Below are positions 35,638-44,023 of a stretch of DNA of 64,000 nucleotides, in pieces. Within the stretch, counting starts at the first letter, position 1. The number at the start of each line of letters is the position of its first letter. A program made the translations under genes and the position numbers. The stretch covers positions 179,385 to 243,384 of the forward strand of contig DFOA01000033.1 of assembly GCA_002381185.1 (NCBI GenBank), read 5' to 3'. Origin of the DNA: Firmicutes bacterium UBA3553. GTDB taxonomy: Bacteria; Bacillota; Clostridia; Tissierellales; Sedimentibacteraceae. The notes beneath the pieces are model-generated. The model saw only the letters and a list, made by a program, of their open reading frames with translations, searched no databases and was not told where the DNA came from.

Positions 35638-35798
35638 TGTAAAATATAAATGGGCTGTTGCAAATCAATTTGTTATTTATTAAAATGTATTATATTATTT
35701 AACAAGTTGACAGATGTTCTATAACGGGATGTTTAGGGTACAATATATTGAAGAGTATTTACAACATGATTAGAACATAAGAAAGGGGAGTTAAAATT

Positions 35799-36039
35799 AT
35801 GTCTTTATCAGGATTAACATTTGGGATTTATCCATTAAGCGTGGCAGGTACACCTTTCGGTTTGGCTGTGGGGCCTGAAGATAATTATGAAAAAATTTCA
35901 CTTTGAACTTTTTAATCTGCGAGATGCGGATAGTTCAAAAGATGACCTCTTTCACCAGTATGGCATTATGCGGGATGATTATACTCCAAAACCAGCTTAC
36001 TATACATTTAAAAAATTAATACAAGAACTCGGGATATGA
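35799..36039 (+). pseudogene. Glycoside hydrolase remnant with large internal deletion
   Basis: A good AAAGGGGAG site and ATG open MSLSGLTFGIYPLSVAGTPF, which reads for 35 codons to a TGA at 35904. In the next frame, from 35899, HFELFNLRDADSSKDDLFHQ continues through DDYTPKPAYYTFKKLI to a TGA at 36039. This second part is the C-terminal signature of cellulase/xylosidase-like glycoside hydrolases, and the first part resembles their N-terminus. The whole catalytic middle is missing, so this is a deletion remnant and not a working gene. Confidence 0.65.
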
Positions 36040-36072
36040 AAGAAGCCAATTGCTGTTGCGATTGGCTTCTTT
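36039..36072 (+). repeat. Copy 2 of the duplicated hairpin
   Basis: AAAGAAGCCAAT (36039-36050) and ATTGGCTTCTTT (36061-36072) form a perfect 12-bp stem. Compared with the hairpin after tRNA-Ser (35596-35629), the sequences differ at about six positions, all transitions. It starts on the stop codon of the glycoside hydrolase remnant. Confidence 0.7.
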
Positions 36073-36167
36073 AACTTTATATGGCAAAATAGAGATTGTT
36101 ATATGCCGTATATTAATTGTATAATACGTACATACAAGCTGAATAATTTAAATTAAAGGAGTATTCT

Positions 36168-36275
36168 ATGAAACAAACAATGCCAATTTGCATTCCAGAT
36201 TTATCGTTACGGCCATTTAGGCTTTCTGTAGAGAAGACAATATCATTTCCACCCAATGTATTGTACCAAATTTGA
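36168..36275 (+). pseudogene. N-terminal fragment, possibly of an SRPBCC/AHSA1 protein
   Basis: An AAAGGAG site eight nt before an ATG opens 35 codons with RPFRLSVEKTISFPPNVLYQ and then a stop. This resembles the first strand and helix of START-like (SRPBCC, AHSA1-type) domains, where a Trp-rich helix would follow. The remainder is not found downstream. I read it as a truncated remnant, with low certainty. The region 36276-36415 holds nothing else recognisable. Confidence 0.4.
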
Positions 36276-36415
36276 ATTCCTTAAATGGGGGACAGAGCTT
36301 AAATTAATATATTTTATTCCCTTTAGTGACTATAAAATCTTATTGACCGTCTGGTTGGTAAGCTCTCTGCATTTTCATCAACTGAAAGCTGCCATACTTT
36401 TTCCGGTTAATTATG

Positions 36416-36451
36416 GAATACATTATCTTAATTTATGGAGATAATGTATTC
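36416..36451. repeat. 13-bp-arm inverted repeat
   Basis: GAATACATTATCT (36416-36428) and AGATAATGTATTC (36439-36451) are perfect complements around ten bases. It lies 14 bp past the end of the MerR gene, so it may terminate it, though T-tracts are poor on both strands. Confidence 0.6.
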
Positions 36452-36465
36452 TATCTTTGTGCGTT

Positions 36466-36888
36466 TCAATTTAATAATTCTAGTTTTTTGCATAAATTGT
36501 AAAATGAGTGTACTCCACGAATTTGGTCCTTGCTTATCTGGTCAAAATACTTTAATGTATCTTTAGCCGCTTTTCTAACAATTTCAATATTATTATTTTC
36601 TAATTCTTTCACTAGATTCCGTATTACATCGAGTAAATAAACTGTTTTCTTTAATGATCGAATAAAGAGAATTTGCCGTAAATGAGACGCATTAAATCTT
36701 CTGTATCCATTTTTAGAATCTCTGTCAGGAGAAATCAGGCCTATTCTCTCCCAGTGACGAATTGCTGTAGAGGGTTCCTTTGTTATAGATGAAACTTCCC
36801 CAATATTTAACCATTCCTTGTTTTCTGTTAATTTTATAGAATCAAATTCCCCGGATTCTAATAATTCAATAGTTTGTTCAGTAATCAT
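36466..36888 (-). CDS. MerR-family transcriptional regulator
   Basis: A 140-residue regulator. The MerR helix-turn-helix starts only at about residue 27 (WLNIGEVSSITKEPSTAIRH) and continues WERIGLISPDRDSKNGYRRF, followed by a coiled-coil-like helix. The 26-residue N-terminal extension is unusual for MerR and could be the stump of a longer two-part protein. No ligand domain is visible at the C-terminus. The ribosome site is weak (GAAAGA). It is divergent from the two-component operon at 37126; a regulatory link is possible but unproven. Confidence 0.75.
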   Translation of the reverse strand: MITEQTIELLESGEFDSIKLTENKEWLNIGEVSSITKEPSTAIRHWERIGLISPDRDSKNGYRRFNASHLRQILFIRSLKKTVYLLDVIRNLVKELENNNIEIVRKAAKDTLKYFDQISKDQIRGVHSFYNLCKKLELLN

Positions 36889-37028
36889 TCTTTCATTAAG
36901 GTATAATGAAATTATTAATGTTGAATAATCATTAGTGTTAAGGTGTATAAATGATGTCAGTGAGACTTGATGCGCTAAAAGTTCGAAGATGTTAGTTTAA
37001 AGAAGAAGGCAAAATAATATAATTGATT

Positions 37029-37095
37029 TATTTATAAAATGTTTATATTTTTTATAGTGAATGTTTATGTGGGTTTTATATACTTAATCTATTAT
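37029..37095 (+). promoter_or_regulatory. Response-regulator box and promoter of the kinase operon
   Basis: TATTTA (37029), TGTTTA (37040), a degenerate TTTATA (37051) and TGTTTA (37062) start exactly 11 bp apart. TATTAT at 37090-37095 is a likely -10, with no good -35 at normal spacing. Direct hexamers at 11-bp steps are the usual site of OmpR/PhoB regulators. The same pattern precedes the ABC genes at 39277. Confidence 0.6.
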
Positions 37096-37125
37096 ATGGG
37101 CTTACTGAAATGAGAGGGCAATTAC

Positions 37126-38529
37126 ATGAAAACAATAAACCGAATCCTCATATCGAGCGTCTTTTTCGCGCTGATTTCAATTGCATCTATTATGTGTGTA
37201 ATGAGCATTATCTTTTTCAGCCTAGTCCCGGAATATGGTAAAGAGATGTTAGACAAAGATGTTTTCAATGCTGAGGAAATATTAAGCAGTTTCGATGCCG
37301 CCGATACTGAATGGAGTGTATTAAGTTCCGACCTGAATCTATACGGATACAATCTTCTTGTTACAAGCAGCAATCATGTAGTTTTTTCCGATTTGGAGAA
37401 TACACAGACCAAGGTAATAGAAAGCCTTAAAGAAATGAATCTTCATGAAAACATACTGGCTGGGAAAACAAACGGCGTAACATTTGTTGTAAAACCAGCA
37501 GGCGTTTATTCGATTTTTGCTTTAAAAGGAGCCGTAGACGATGTTAAGCTTACTGGAATGCTTACTGGATTTTTGCCAGTGTATATTATTGTCAGCTTTG
37601 CTGCAATTTCAGTTGTATTGCTCCTCAGCCTGTTTTTTACCCGTCAAATGGCATGGCGCGTACTTCGTCCGTTAAAGGCGCTGTCGAACGGCGCAAAGCG
37701 AATTGAAATCGGCGATTTGTCGGAGCCGATTGTTCATAAAGGCAAAGACGAATTTGCAGAGGTCGCTGCAGCGTTCAACCATATGCAGGAATCTCTTTTA
37801 GAAGAGCGAAGGAAAAATGCCGCATATGAGAAAGCGCGCACAGATTTGATTGCCGGAATTTCCCATGATTTACGAACGCCGCTTACTTCGGTCAAGGGCT
37901 ACGTCAAAGGCTTGCGCGACGGTGTAGCCAACACACCGGAAAAGCAGGAGCAATATTTATCCATTGCCTATCAAAAAGCCTGTGACATAGATATGCTTCT
38001 GCAAAGGCTTCTCTTTTTCTCAAATCTTGAAACAGGAAATTTGCCAATGACTTTTGAGAACCATGATTTGGGAAATTTTTTAATGCGTTTTGCTGATGAT
38101 ATGTGTGATGAATTTGAGAACAATAATATAACCTTGAACACGGATATTACATCAGTCCCGCATCCGGTAAAAATTGATGCGGGACAAATGCGCCGCGTAC
38201 TTCTCAATTTGACTGAGAATGCGGTAAGATACGCTGAAACGAAGCCTCTATCAATCACAATCACAATCTGGCGTGAGCGAGGTATGGAACATCTTCAATT
38301 TTCGGATAACGGCCAAGGCGTACCGGAAAGTCAACTGCCGTATATATTTGAACGGTTTTGGCGCGGTGATGAAGCGCGCAGCACAAAAAACAATGACGGC
38401 AGCGGATTGGGGTTATACATTGTAAAATACATTATTGAAGCACACGAAGGCTTTGTTACAGCCAAAAATGATAATGGGCTTTCAATTGAAATGCGGCTGC
38501 CCTGTGAAAAGGAGGAAACGTATGAGTAA
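37126..38529 (+). CDS. Sensor histidine kinase
   Basis: A 467-residue membrane kinase. Two transmembrane helices (about residues 8-32 and 148-172) flank an extracellular loop of about 115 residues. A HAMP linker, a HisKA domain with GISHDLRTPLTSVKGY (phosphoacceptor His247) and an ATPase domain with LNLTENAVRYA, SDNGQGVPESQLPYIFERFW and GSGLGLYIVKYI follow. All catalytic boxes are present. It overlaps the response regulator by 8 bp. The GC-richer codon use, shared with the next three genes, suggests a transferred block. Confidence 0.95.
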   Translation: MKTINRILISSVFFALISIASIMCVMSIIFFSLVPEYGKEMLDKDVFNAEEILSSFDAADTEWSVLSSDLNLYGYNLLVTSSNHVVFSDLENTQTKVIESLKEMNLHENILAGKTNGVTFVVKPAGVYSIFALKGAVDDVKLTGMLTGFLPVYIIVSFAAISVVLLLSLFFTRQMAWRVLRPLKALSNGAKRIEIGDLSEPIVHKGKDEFAEVAAAFNHMQESLLEERRKNAAYEKARTDLIAGISHDLRTPLTSVKGYVKGLRDGVANTPEKQEQYLSIAYQKACDIDMLLQRLLFFSNLETGNLPMTFENHDLGNFLMRFADDMCDEFENNNITLNTDITSVPHPVKIDAGQMRRVLLNLTENAVRYAETKPLSITITIWRERGMEHLQFSDNGQGVPESQLPYIFERFWRGDEARSTKNNDGSGLGLYIVKYIIEAHEGFVTAKNDNGLSIEMRLPCEKEETYE

Positions 38530-39217
38530 GATATTGATTGTTGAGGATGACGCTGAAATCGCCATGCTGGAAAAAGACTATTTGGAAATGAATGATTTTG
38601 AAACGGAGATAATTGCTAATGGTAAAGAAGCGGTGATTGCCTTGCTCGAGGGGGGCTATGATTTGGTTCTTCTTGACCTGATGCTGCCCGGTCAGAACGG
38701 TTACGATATTTGCCGTGAAATTCGGGATAAAATTAATATTCCTATTCTTATGGTGACTGCAAGGACAGAATCTGTTGATAAAATACGCGGACTTGGTCTT
38801 GGCGCGGACGACTATATTGCCAAACCGTTTGATCCGGCCGAATTGGTGGCAAGGGTAAAATCCCATCTGAACAGATACCGCAGACTCACCGGTTCCATAA
38901 AAAATGGCAATGATGAGTACGAAATCTCCATTGGTAATTTGAGAATATTGCCGCGGAGCTGGAAGGTATATAAACATGAGTCTGAAATAAAATTTCCCAA
39001 TCGGGAATTCGAGCTTTTACTTTTTCTTGCTGAAAATTCCAATATTGTCTTTTCAAAAGATCAGCTTTTTGAAAAAATATGGGGCTTTGATTATGTTGGT
39101 GACAGTGCGACAGTTACTGTTCATATTAACCGCATACGGGAAAAGATAGAAGATGACCCATCCAGGCCCCAAATTATAGAAACCATATGGGGAGCGGGGT
39201 ATAGGCTTAATAATTAA
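38522..39217 (+). CDS. OmpR/PhoB-family response regulator
   Basis: A 231-residue two-domain regulator. The receiver has EDD near the N-terminus, phospho-acceptor Asp52 in LLDLMLPG, and the MVTART and KPFDPAEL switch residues. The C-terminal winged helix ends in VTVHINRIREKIEDDPSRPQ and IWGAGYRL. AAGGAGG lies seven nt before the ATG at 38522, within the end of the kinase gene. It presumably activates its own operon and the ABC genes through the 11-bp-phased boxes at 37029 and 39277. Confidence 0.96.
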   Translation: MSKILIVEDDAEIAMLEKDYLEMNDFETEIIANGKEAVIALLEGGYDLVLLDLMLPGQNGYDICREIRDKINIPILMVTARTESVDKIRGLGLGADDYIAKPFDPAELVARVKSHLNRYRRLTGSIKNGNDEYEISIGNLRILPRSWKVYKHESEIKFPNREFELLLFLAENSNIVFSKDQLFEKIWGFDYVGDSATVTVHINRIREKIEDDPSRPQIIETIWGAGYRLNN

Positions 39218-39237
39218 TTCTTATTTTTAATAACATG

Positions 39238-39268
39238 AAACCGTGCAGAATACCTGCGCGGTTTTTGT
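39238..39268 (+). terminator. Terminator after the response regulator
   Basis: AAACCGTGCAG pairs with CTGCGCGGTTT (one T-G pair), followed by TTGTTTTG. It separates the two-component operon from the ABC operon. Confidence 0.8.
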
Positions 39269-39276
39269 TTTGAATG

Positions 39277-39343
39277 TATTTATTGTTTGTTTAGAAAATG
39301 TTTATGCCTTTTCATCCGAATATTTAGGCTCTGATTCTATAAT
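39277..39343 (+). promoter_or_regulatory. Response-regulator box and promoter of the ABC operon
   Basis: TATTTA (39277), TGTTTA (39288) and TGTTTA (39299) start exactly 11 bp apart. TATAAT follows at 39338-39343 without a consensus -35. The last box is 11 bp further from the -10 than in the kinase promoter, which keeps the same helical face. Confidence 0.65.
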
Positions 39344-39372
39344 TAACTCATCAAAGCAAAGGAGGTCTTAAT

Positions 39373-40242
39373 TTGAGATTAACTATTGAAAATATCAGTA
39401 AAAGCTATGGAAAAAAACAAGCCTTAAAAGGCGTCAGCTTTGAGATGGAAAACGGCGTTTATGGATTGCTTGGGCCAAACGGCGCGGGCAAGAGTACGCT
39501 TATCCGTATCTTGGCCGGAGTGATGGAGGCAAGCGGCGGAAGTGTTCGGATTGATGGAACGGACAGAAGAACATGTGATAAGTTGTATCGATCGAAGCTG
39601 GGGTATCTGCCGCAATCATTGAATTTCTATCCTGAATTTACAGGATGGGATTATTTGCGCTTTATTGCTGCGCTCAAGGGAATAGACAGTGTGACGGCAG
39701 AGAAAAAAATAAGGAATTTAGCGGAACAGGTGCGTTTGCTTGACGATTTGGGGCGCAAATGCGTAAATTATTCAGGCGGTATGAGACGGAGGCTTGGCAT
39801 TGCACAGGCACTCTTAAACGACCCGGAAATTCTCATTTTAGATGAACCGACTGCCGGCCTTGACCCACACGAGCGGATTAAATTCCGTAATTTAGTGTCG
39901 CTCTTTTCCCGTGATAGGACAGTTTTGCTTTCTACACACATTGTTTCCGATATTGATTCTATAGCCAAAGAAACTGTCATGATAAAAGGCGGCGAAGTTG
40001 GCCGAATGGAAAGTACGCAGAGCTATGTGGATGCGATAAACGGCAAGGTATGGCTTCTCAACATGACGGTTGAGGAGTTAGTAGAGTATCAAAACGGGCA
40101 CATAATCAGCAATGTTGTACCGAAAGCCGAACGTATGCAGGTGCGTGTTGTCGCAGACGAAAAGCCGGCGCATGACGCGGTTCCCGCTTTGCCTACGTTA
40201 GAGGATGCTTATCTTTATGAGTTTAATTTGGGAGGAATGTAA
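39373..40242 (+). CDS. ABC transporter ATP-binding protein
   Basis: A 289-residue ATPase of the drug/peptide exporter type. Walker A is GPNGAGKST, the signature is NYSGGMRRRLGIAQAL, and Walker B is ILILDEPTAGLDP, with STH for the switch histidine. A C-terminal extension of about 80 residues is typical of the CcmA/BcrA-like group. The start is a TTG at 39373, eight nt after AAAGGAGG. It is coupled to the permease gene one base downstream. Together they probably export or confer resistance to a cell-envelope antibiotic, inferred from the two-component neighbour. Confidence 0.93.
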   Translation: MRLTIENISKSYGKKQALKGVSFEMENGVYGLLGPNGAGKSTLIRILAGVMEASGGSVRIDGTDRRTCDKLYRSKLGYLPQSLNFYPEFTGWDYLRFIAALKGIDSVTAEKKIRNLAEQVRLLDDLGRKCVNYSGGMRRRLGIAQALLNDPEILILDEPTAGLDPHERIKFRNLVSLFSRDRTVLLSTHIVSDIDSIAKETVMIKGGEVGRMESTQSYVDAINGKVWLLNMTVEELVEYQNGHIISNVVPKAERMQVRVVADEKPAHDAVPALPTLEDAYLYEFNLGGM

Positions 40243-40243
40243 A

Positions 40244-41428
40244 ATGAAGCTGCTAAAACATGAAATGAAAAAACTGCTATTTAATAAGGTGAAACTTCTT
40301 TTGCTTGCCGCGATGTTTATTTTTTACGCAGTTCTTGGGTGGGGAGTGTCCGCCGGGAACGCCGGCGCTGCCGAATACGACCGTCTGATTGTCGAAAATA
40401 CAGGGAAATTAAACCAGCAGCAGTATGAGGAATCTAAGGAGATTTATAAAGCGGCTGTTGACAAGTACGGCACGGGCGAACCGCTTGCCGTTCAAGTGAA
40501 CCGTTACCCTGTATTAAGATTTCATTCCCTGTATGTCAGGTTCGGACAAAGCGTGGATGCATATTGGAATGGACCCGAAAAGCAGAATCCTGATGATATT
40601 TTGGGGGTTTACCTCTTGCAGGAAAAGCTGGAAGAGTTAGAAAATGCGAATCAAACTAATTCGTATGAGTATCGGCTCTATAAAATGAGGCTTAATACGG
40701 AACTTGCGTACGGGGAACCCTATTTCACTCAGTCTTATTATTGGAATATTTACTTTGTGGCGTTTGAGGCAATACTTGTTATTTTCTTTGCCATGGCGGC
40801 AATTGCATTTTTCATTTCTCCGGTGTTTTCGCAAGAAGTGAAAACCGAAATGGACAGCATTATTCTTTGCTCAGTAAAAGGGCGGCGTGAAATTGTGACC
40901 GCAAAATTATTAAGCGCGGGAATTACGTCCGCAATTATTGCAGCCGTTTATCTGATAGGTTACTTTGCCGGAACATGGATAACTGTCGGGGATTTGAGCG
41001 GTTTTGACGCGCCTATCCGTTCTTTAGGAGGATTTGGGCTTTCCGCCTTGAACGTGATGGCTGGCGAAATGGCAATAATCTCGGCGTTGTGGCTAATCCT
41101 TGTGGCGTCTGCATTTGGCGTAACCCTCACCTTAATATCCGCTTTGGTAAAAAATCAAAGCGCTGCGTTCGGATTGGGGATTGCCGTACTCTTTGCGGGA
41201 GCCTTGTCAAACTCTCTTGGCAATATGCCGCAATTCCTACACCCGCTTATTTACTTCAATTTTAGTACAATGTCGATGTTTAACACAGTATTCGGCGGTA
41301 ATAGAATTTTCAATCTTTTGGGAACGCCGGTGTCATACGGCATGATGGCTTTTATAGTATGTTTGGCTCTTGGTGCACTGGCTTGCTTGTTGACCTATAT
41401 AGCACAGAAAAAACGTTCTGTGGTGTAA
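40244..41428 (+). CDS. ABC transporter permease
   Basis: A 394-residue permease with an N-terminal helix (about 20-40), an extracytoplasmic loop of about 130 residues, then six hydrophobic helices. The phrase EVKTEMDSIILCSVKGRREI after the second helix is a coupling-type segment seen in ABC-2-like exporters. The start is the ATG at 40244, with GGAGG ten nt upstream, overlapping the end of the ATPase gene; an earlier in-frame ATG at 40205 lies inside the ATPase. Substrate unknown. Confidence 0.88.
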   Translation: MKLLKHEMKKLLFNKVKLLLLAAMFIFYAVLGWGVSAGNAGAAEYDRLIVENTGKLNQQQYEESKEIYKAAVDKYGTGEPLAVQVNRYPVLRFHSLYVRFGQSVDAYWNGPEKQNPDDILGVYLLQEKLEELENANQTNSYEYRLYKMRLNTELAYGEPYFTQSYYWNIYFVAFEAILVIFFAMAAIAFFISPVFSQEVKTEMDSIILCSVKGRREIVTAKLLSAGITSAIIAAVYLIGYFAGTWITVGDLSGFDAPIRSLGGFGLSALNVMAGEMAIISALWLILVASAFGVTLTLISALVKNQSAAFGLGIAVLFAGALSNSLGNMPQFLHPLIYFNFSTMSMFNTVFGGNRIFNLLGTPVSYGMMAFIVCLALGALACLLTYIAQKKRSVV

Positions 41429-41530
41429 TTTGCCGGTGGCAAATTTGAGCGCAGGTAGAGGGACTTTCATTTCTGACAGGCAAAGTAAAGGTATAAATGT
41501 TATATGTTCTGAATTAATTAATAAAAATGC

Positions 41531-41561
41531 TTGACTGTGAACGGGCTTTATAGTTTATAAT
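41531..41561 (+). promoter_or_regulatory. Promoter before the RDD protein gene
   Basis: TTGACT (41531-41536) with TATAAT (41556-41561), 19-bp spacer. Confidence 0.5.
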
Positions 41562-41592
41562 TAAGACAGCGAGTAATGAAGGGGTGGACGAT

Positions 41593-42684
41593 GTGACAAT
41601 AAAAGAAATTGAAACGCTGTCAGAGATGGAACGGGAAGTAAATAGAGAGGAGATACCTCAGGTGTTTTATCCGTGGCGCAGATTTTTAGCCAGAACATTT
41701 GATATTTTTATGTATAGCATAATTTGGTCAGCTTTTCTTGCATTTATATTTCATGTAAATTTGGCAAACAGAAACAGCTTGGGGAACATGCTTGATTCTT
41801 TCATAGAAATTGTGATGATGTTATTTTTGGAACCGTTCTGGCTTCATTTTTTCGGGACTACGCCGGGAAAGGCAATATTTGGACTCAGGATAGAAACTCC
41901 TGATGGCAGGAGACTTTCATATGGAGAGGGATTAGAACGAACGTGGGGCGTTTTAGGTGCCGGAATGGGTTACAATATTCCAATCTACAACATTTTCCGT
42001 CTTTGGAAAAGCTACACGCTGTGCAGTGAGAATGAAACGCAGCCATGGGATGAATCAATATCTTACACTATCAAGGATAAGAAACGGTACAGAGGCTTGG
42101 TTTGTATCGGATCATACGCAGCCGGTTTCTTTGTTTTGTTTACGATAATATCTGCACAGTATCTCCCTCCCAACCGAGGGGATCTAACCGTAGCTGAGTT
42201 TGCCGAGAACTACAATTATTATTCTGAGTTTTTGGATATCAACTTCAGCAACGAGTATCTGGATGAAAACGGGAAGTGGGCAGAGAGGGATATTGACGGG
42301 ACAATATATGTTGAAATCGGACATGCTGAAAATCCACAGTATCACTTTACAATAGAAAACGGGTATGTGACAGGTGTTTCATTTGCGGTTGAAATCAAGA
42401 ATAATGAAGATTGGCTTAGTTCATATGATTCCCAAATGTTTCTGGCTTCCATTGCTTTTATAGGTGCGCAAAATGAAATGAGGTTATTTTCAAAAATTCC
42501 AAAACGAATAGCAGAGCAAATCAGTAATAATACCTTTCAGGATTTCGATTTTACAGAGGCTGGTATTGATGTTACATGCAATACAGATTATTCCGGTTAT
42601 ACAAAATCTTCTTTTCTGTTTCCGGAAGAAAATTCGGCGGAAAATTATTTTAGTTTAAAGTTTTCCATGAATAAGCGAAAATAA
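41593..42684 (+). CDS. RDD family membrane protein with extracellular C-terminal domain
   Basis: A 363-residue protein. An RDD domain (residues about 25-150) has WRRFLARTFDIFMYS and the GTTPGKAIFGLRI motif between hydrophobic helices. A third or fourth helix near residue 180 precedes a C-terminal domain of about 170 residues that looks extracytoplasmic. Its role is unknown. GTG at 41593 is eight nt from AAGGGG and is preferred to the GTG at 41584, which is too close. Composition resembles the preceding ABC block, so it may have arrived with it. Confidence 0.8.
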   Translation: MTIKEIETLSEMEREVNREEIPQVFYPWRRFLARTFDIFMYSIIWSAFLAFIFHVNLANRNSLGNMLDSFIEIVMMLFLEPFWLHFFGTTPGKAIFGLRIETPDGRRLSYGEGLERTWGVLGAGMGYNIPIYNIFRLWKSYTLCSENETQPWDESISYTIKDKKRYRGLVCIGSYAAGFFVLFTIISAQYLPPNRGDLTVAEFAENYNYYSEFLDINFSNEYLDENGKWAERDIDGTIYVEIGHAENPQYHFTIENGYVTGVSFAVEIKNNEDWLSSYDSQMFLASIAFIGAQNEMRLFSKIPKRIAEQISNNTFQDFDFTEAGIDVTCNTDYSGYTKSSFLFPEENSAENYFSLKFSMNKRK

Positions 42685-42699
42685 ATAATATAATTAAAG

Positions 42700-42741
42700 A
42701 AGCCCCATAATGGTGTCTTGAAGCCATTTTTAGGGCTTTTT
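42700..42741. terminator. Terminator between convergent genes
   Basis: AGCCC (42701-42705) pairs with GGGCT (42733-42737), with ATGG/CCAT continuing the stem; TTTTTATA follows. Confidence 0.7.
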
Positions 42742-42789
42742 ATACTTATTACACGCAATTAAGTGAAAAGGTCTGCTATTAATTCAATA

Positions 42790-44022
42790 TTATTGTTCTT
42801 TCACACGTACTATACGAATCATCTTTATATACAGAAAAACAGCAATAGCCTCTGCCACGCAGGTGAAAGCGATAATGATTCCTGTTTGATTCAGATCGTA
42901 CAGCAGGCCCATCAACGCCGAACCAATCAGGAGAGACAGTCCATAACCAGTGTTGAAGACGCCAAAACTGGTGCCGCGTTTATAAAATGGGGTAATATCC
43001 GCGATGGCTGAGCGCATAATGGTTTCATGTGTGCCCATGACAACTCCGAAGATTACCATACCGTTAACAATCAGCAGTATTGAACTGCTCATTGTCAGTA
43101 ATGGCAGCAGCAGAGTAATGAATGGAATAGATATTAAAACGGATAATCCTCCTGTTTTAATGCCGGTCTTTTTCTTCATGTAATCGTAGAGTTTACCTAC
43201 AAGCAGTGCGGCAACGGCGTCTATAGCCATGGCACCCGAATATAGCAGCGTGATATTCCCGTCGGACATTATATTGTTTGCCTTCAAATGATATCCTATA
43301 ATGCTGAAATTTACAAATCCCAGAGTACAGAAAAAGGTGAAGGCTGTATAAATCCAGAATATCGGTTGAAGCGGTTCCGAACGAAATTCTCTCGGCTTTA
43401 GGATACCAATCAAGTTATTACGTTTAATTTTGCGGTAGGCATAAAACACAAAAATCATAAGAAGAATAAAAGGAACAAAAAGCAGTTTGTAACCTAACTG
43501 ATATTCGGGGATTCCATTCTCTCCTGCAATAAAGAAGACCAATGTGAAAATCAGTGGGCCTGCAAGAGCCCCAATTTGATCCAGAGCTTCCTGAAGACCG
43601 AATGCAAACCCGGTTCCAACTTGATTTTCAGCAACTTCGGACAGAATTGTATCCTTTGCGGGATTACGCAAGGACTTTCCGATTCGCTCCATGAGAATGA
43701 GGGTAATCAGAATGTTCCAATTCGCAGTAAATCCCATGATTGGCACCACCAGAAGCATGCTGTATCCTACAAAAATAAAAATCCAGTGTTTTCCACTTCT
43801 GTCTGACAGCACTCCGGCCAACAGCCTTAGAAAGTATCCAAGGAACTCTCCGATGCCGAATACCAGACCAACTTGAGCTGCGCTGATGCTCAGCAGGTTG
43901 AAATATTGACTGTTAGCACCACGGGCGCTTTCATAGACCATGTCTCCCAACATGCTTATAATCCCGAATAAGACGATCACTTTAACCGCAGGAGTGAATT
44001 TCTTTAAGACCTTGCTTTCCAC
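42790..44022 (-). CDS. MFS transporter
   Basis: A major facilitator protein of about 410 residues with twelve predicted helices. The loop LRLLAGVLSDRSGKHW between helices 2 and 3 is the MFS signature, and MERIGKSLRNPAKDTILSEV resembles efflux members. The reading frame extends upstream to 44136, but that part overlaps the regulator gene. A GTG at 44022, just past the regulator stop and after AGGGAAGG, is the most likely start, which implies coupled translation; the exact start is uncertain. Substrate unknown. Confidence 0.85.
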   Translation of the reverse strand: MESKVLKKFTPAVKVIVLFGIISMLGDMVYESARGANSQYFNLLSISAAQVGLVFGIGEFLGYFLRLLAGVLSDRSGKHWIFIFVGYSMLLVVPIMGFTANWNILITLILMERIGKSLRNPAKDTILSEVAENQVGTGFAFGLQEALDQIGALAGPLIFTLVFFIAGENGIPEYQLGYKLLFVPFILLMIFVFYAYRKIKRNNLIGILKPREFRSEPLQPIFWIYTAFTFFCTLGFVNFSIIGYHLKANNIMSDGNITLLYSGAMAIDAVAALLVGKLYDYMKKKTGIKTGGLSVLISIPFITLLLPLLTMSSSILLIVNGMVIFGVVMGTHETIMRSAIADITPFYKRGTSFGVFNTGYGLSLLIGSALMGLLYDLNQTGIIIAFTCVAEAIAVFLYIKMIRIVRVKEQ

Positions 44023-44023
44023 C

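Noticed and set aside
35441..35683. 80-codon open frame across the tRNA-Ser
   Set aside because: It is an accidental reading through the promoter, tRNA and terminator.
36256..36444. 62-codon open frame after the SRPBCC-like fragment
   Set aside because: No ribosome site and no domain; it could be degraded sequence of the same lost gene but cannot be supported as coding.
38456..38977. 173-codon reverse-strand frame over the response regulator
   Set aside because: Antisense to a clear receiver-domain gene; composition and lack of ribosome site mark it as a shadow.
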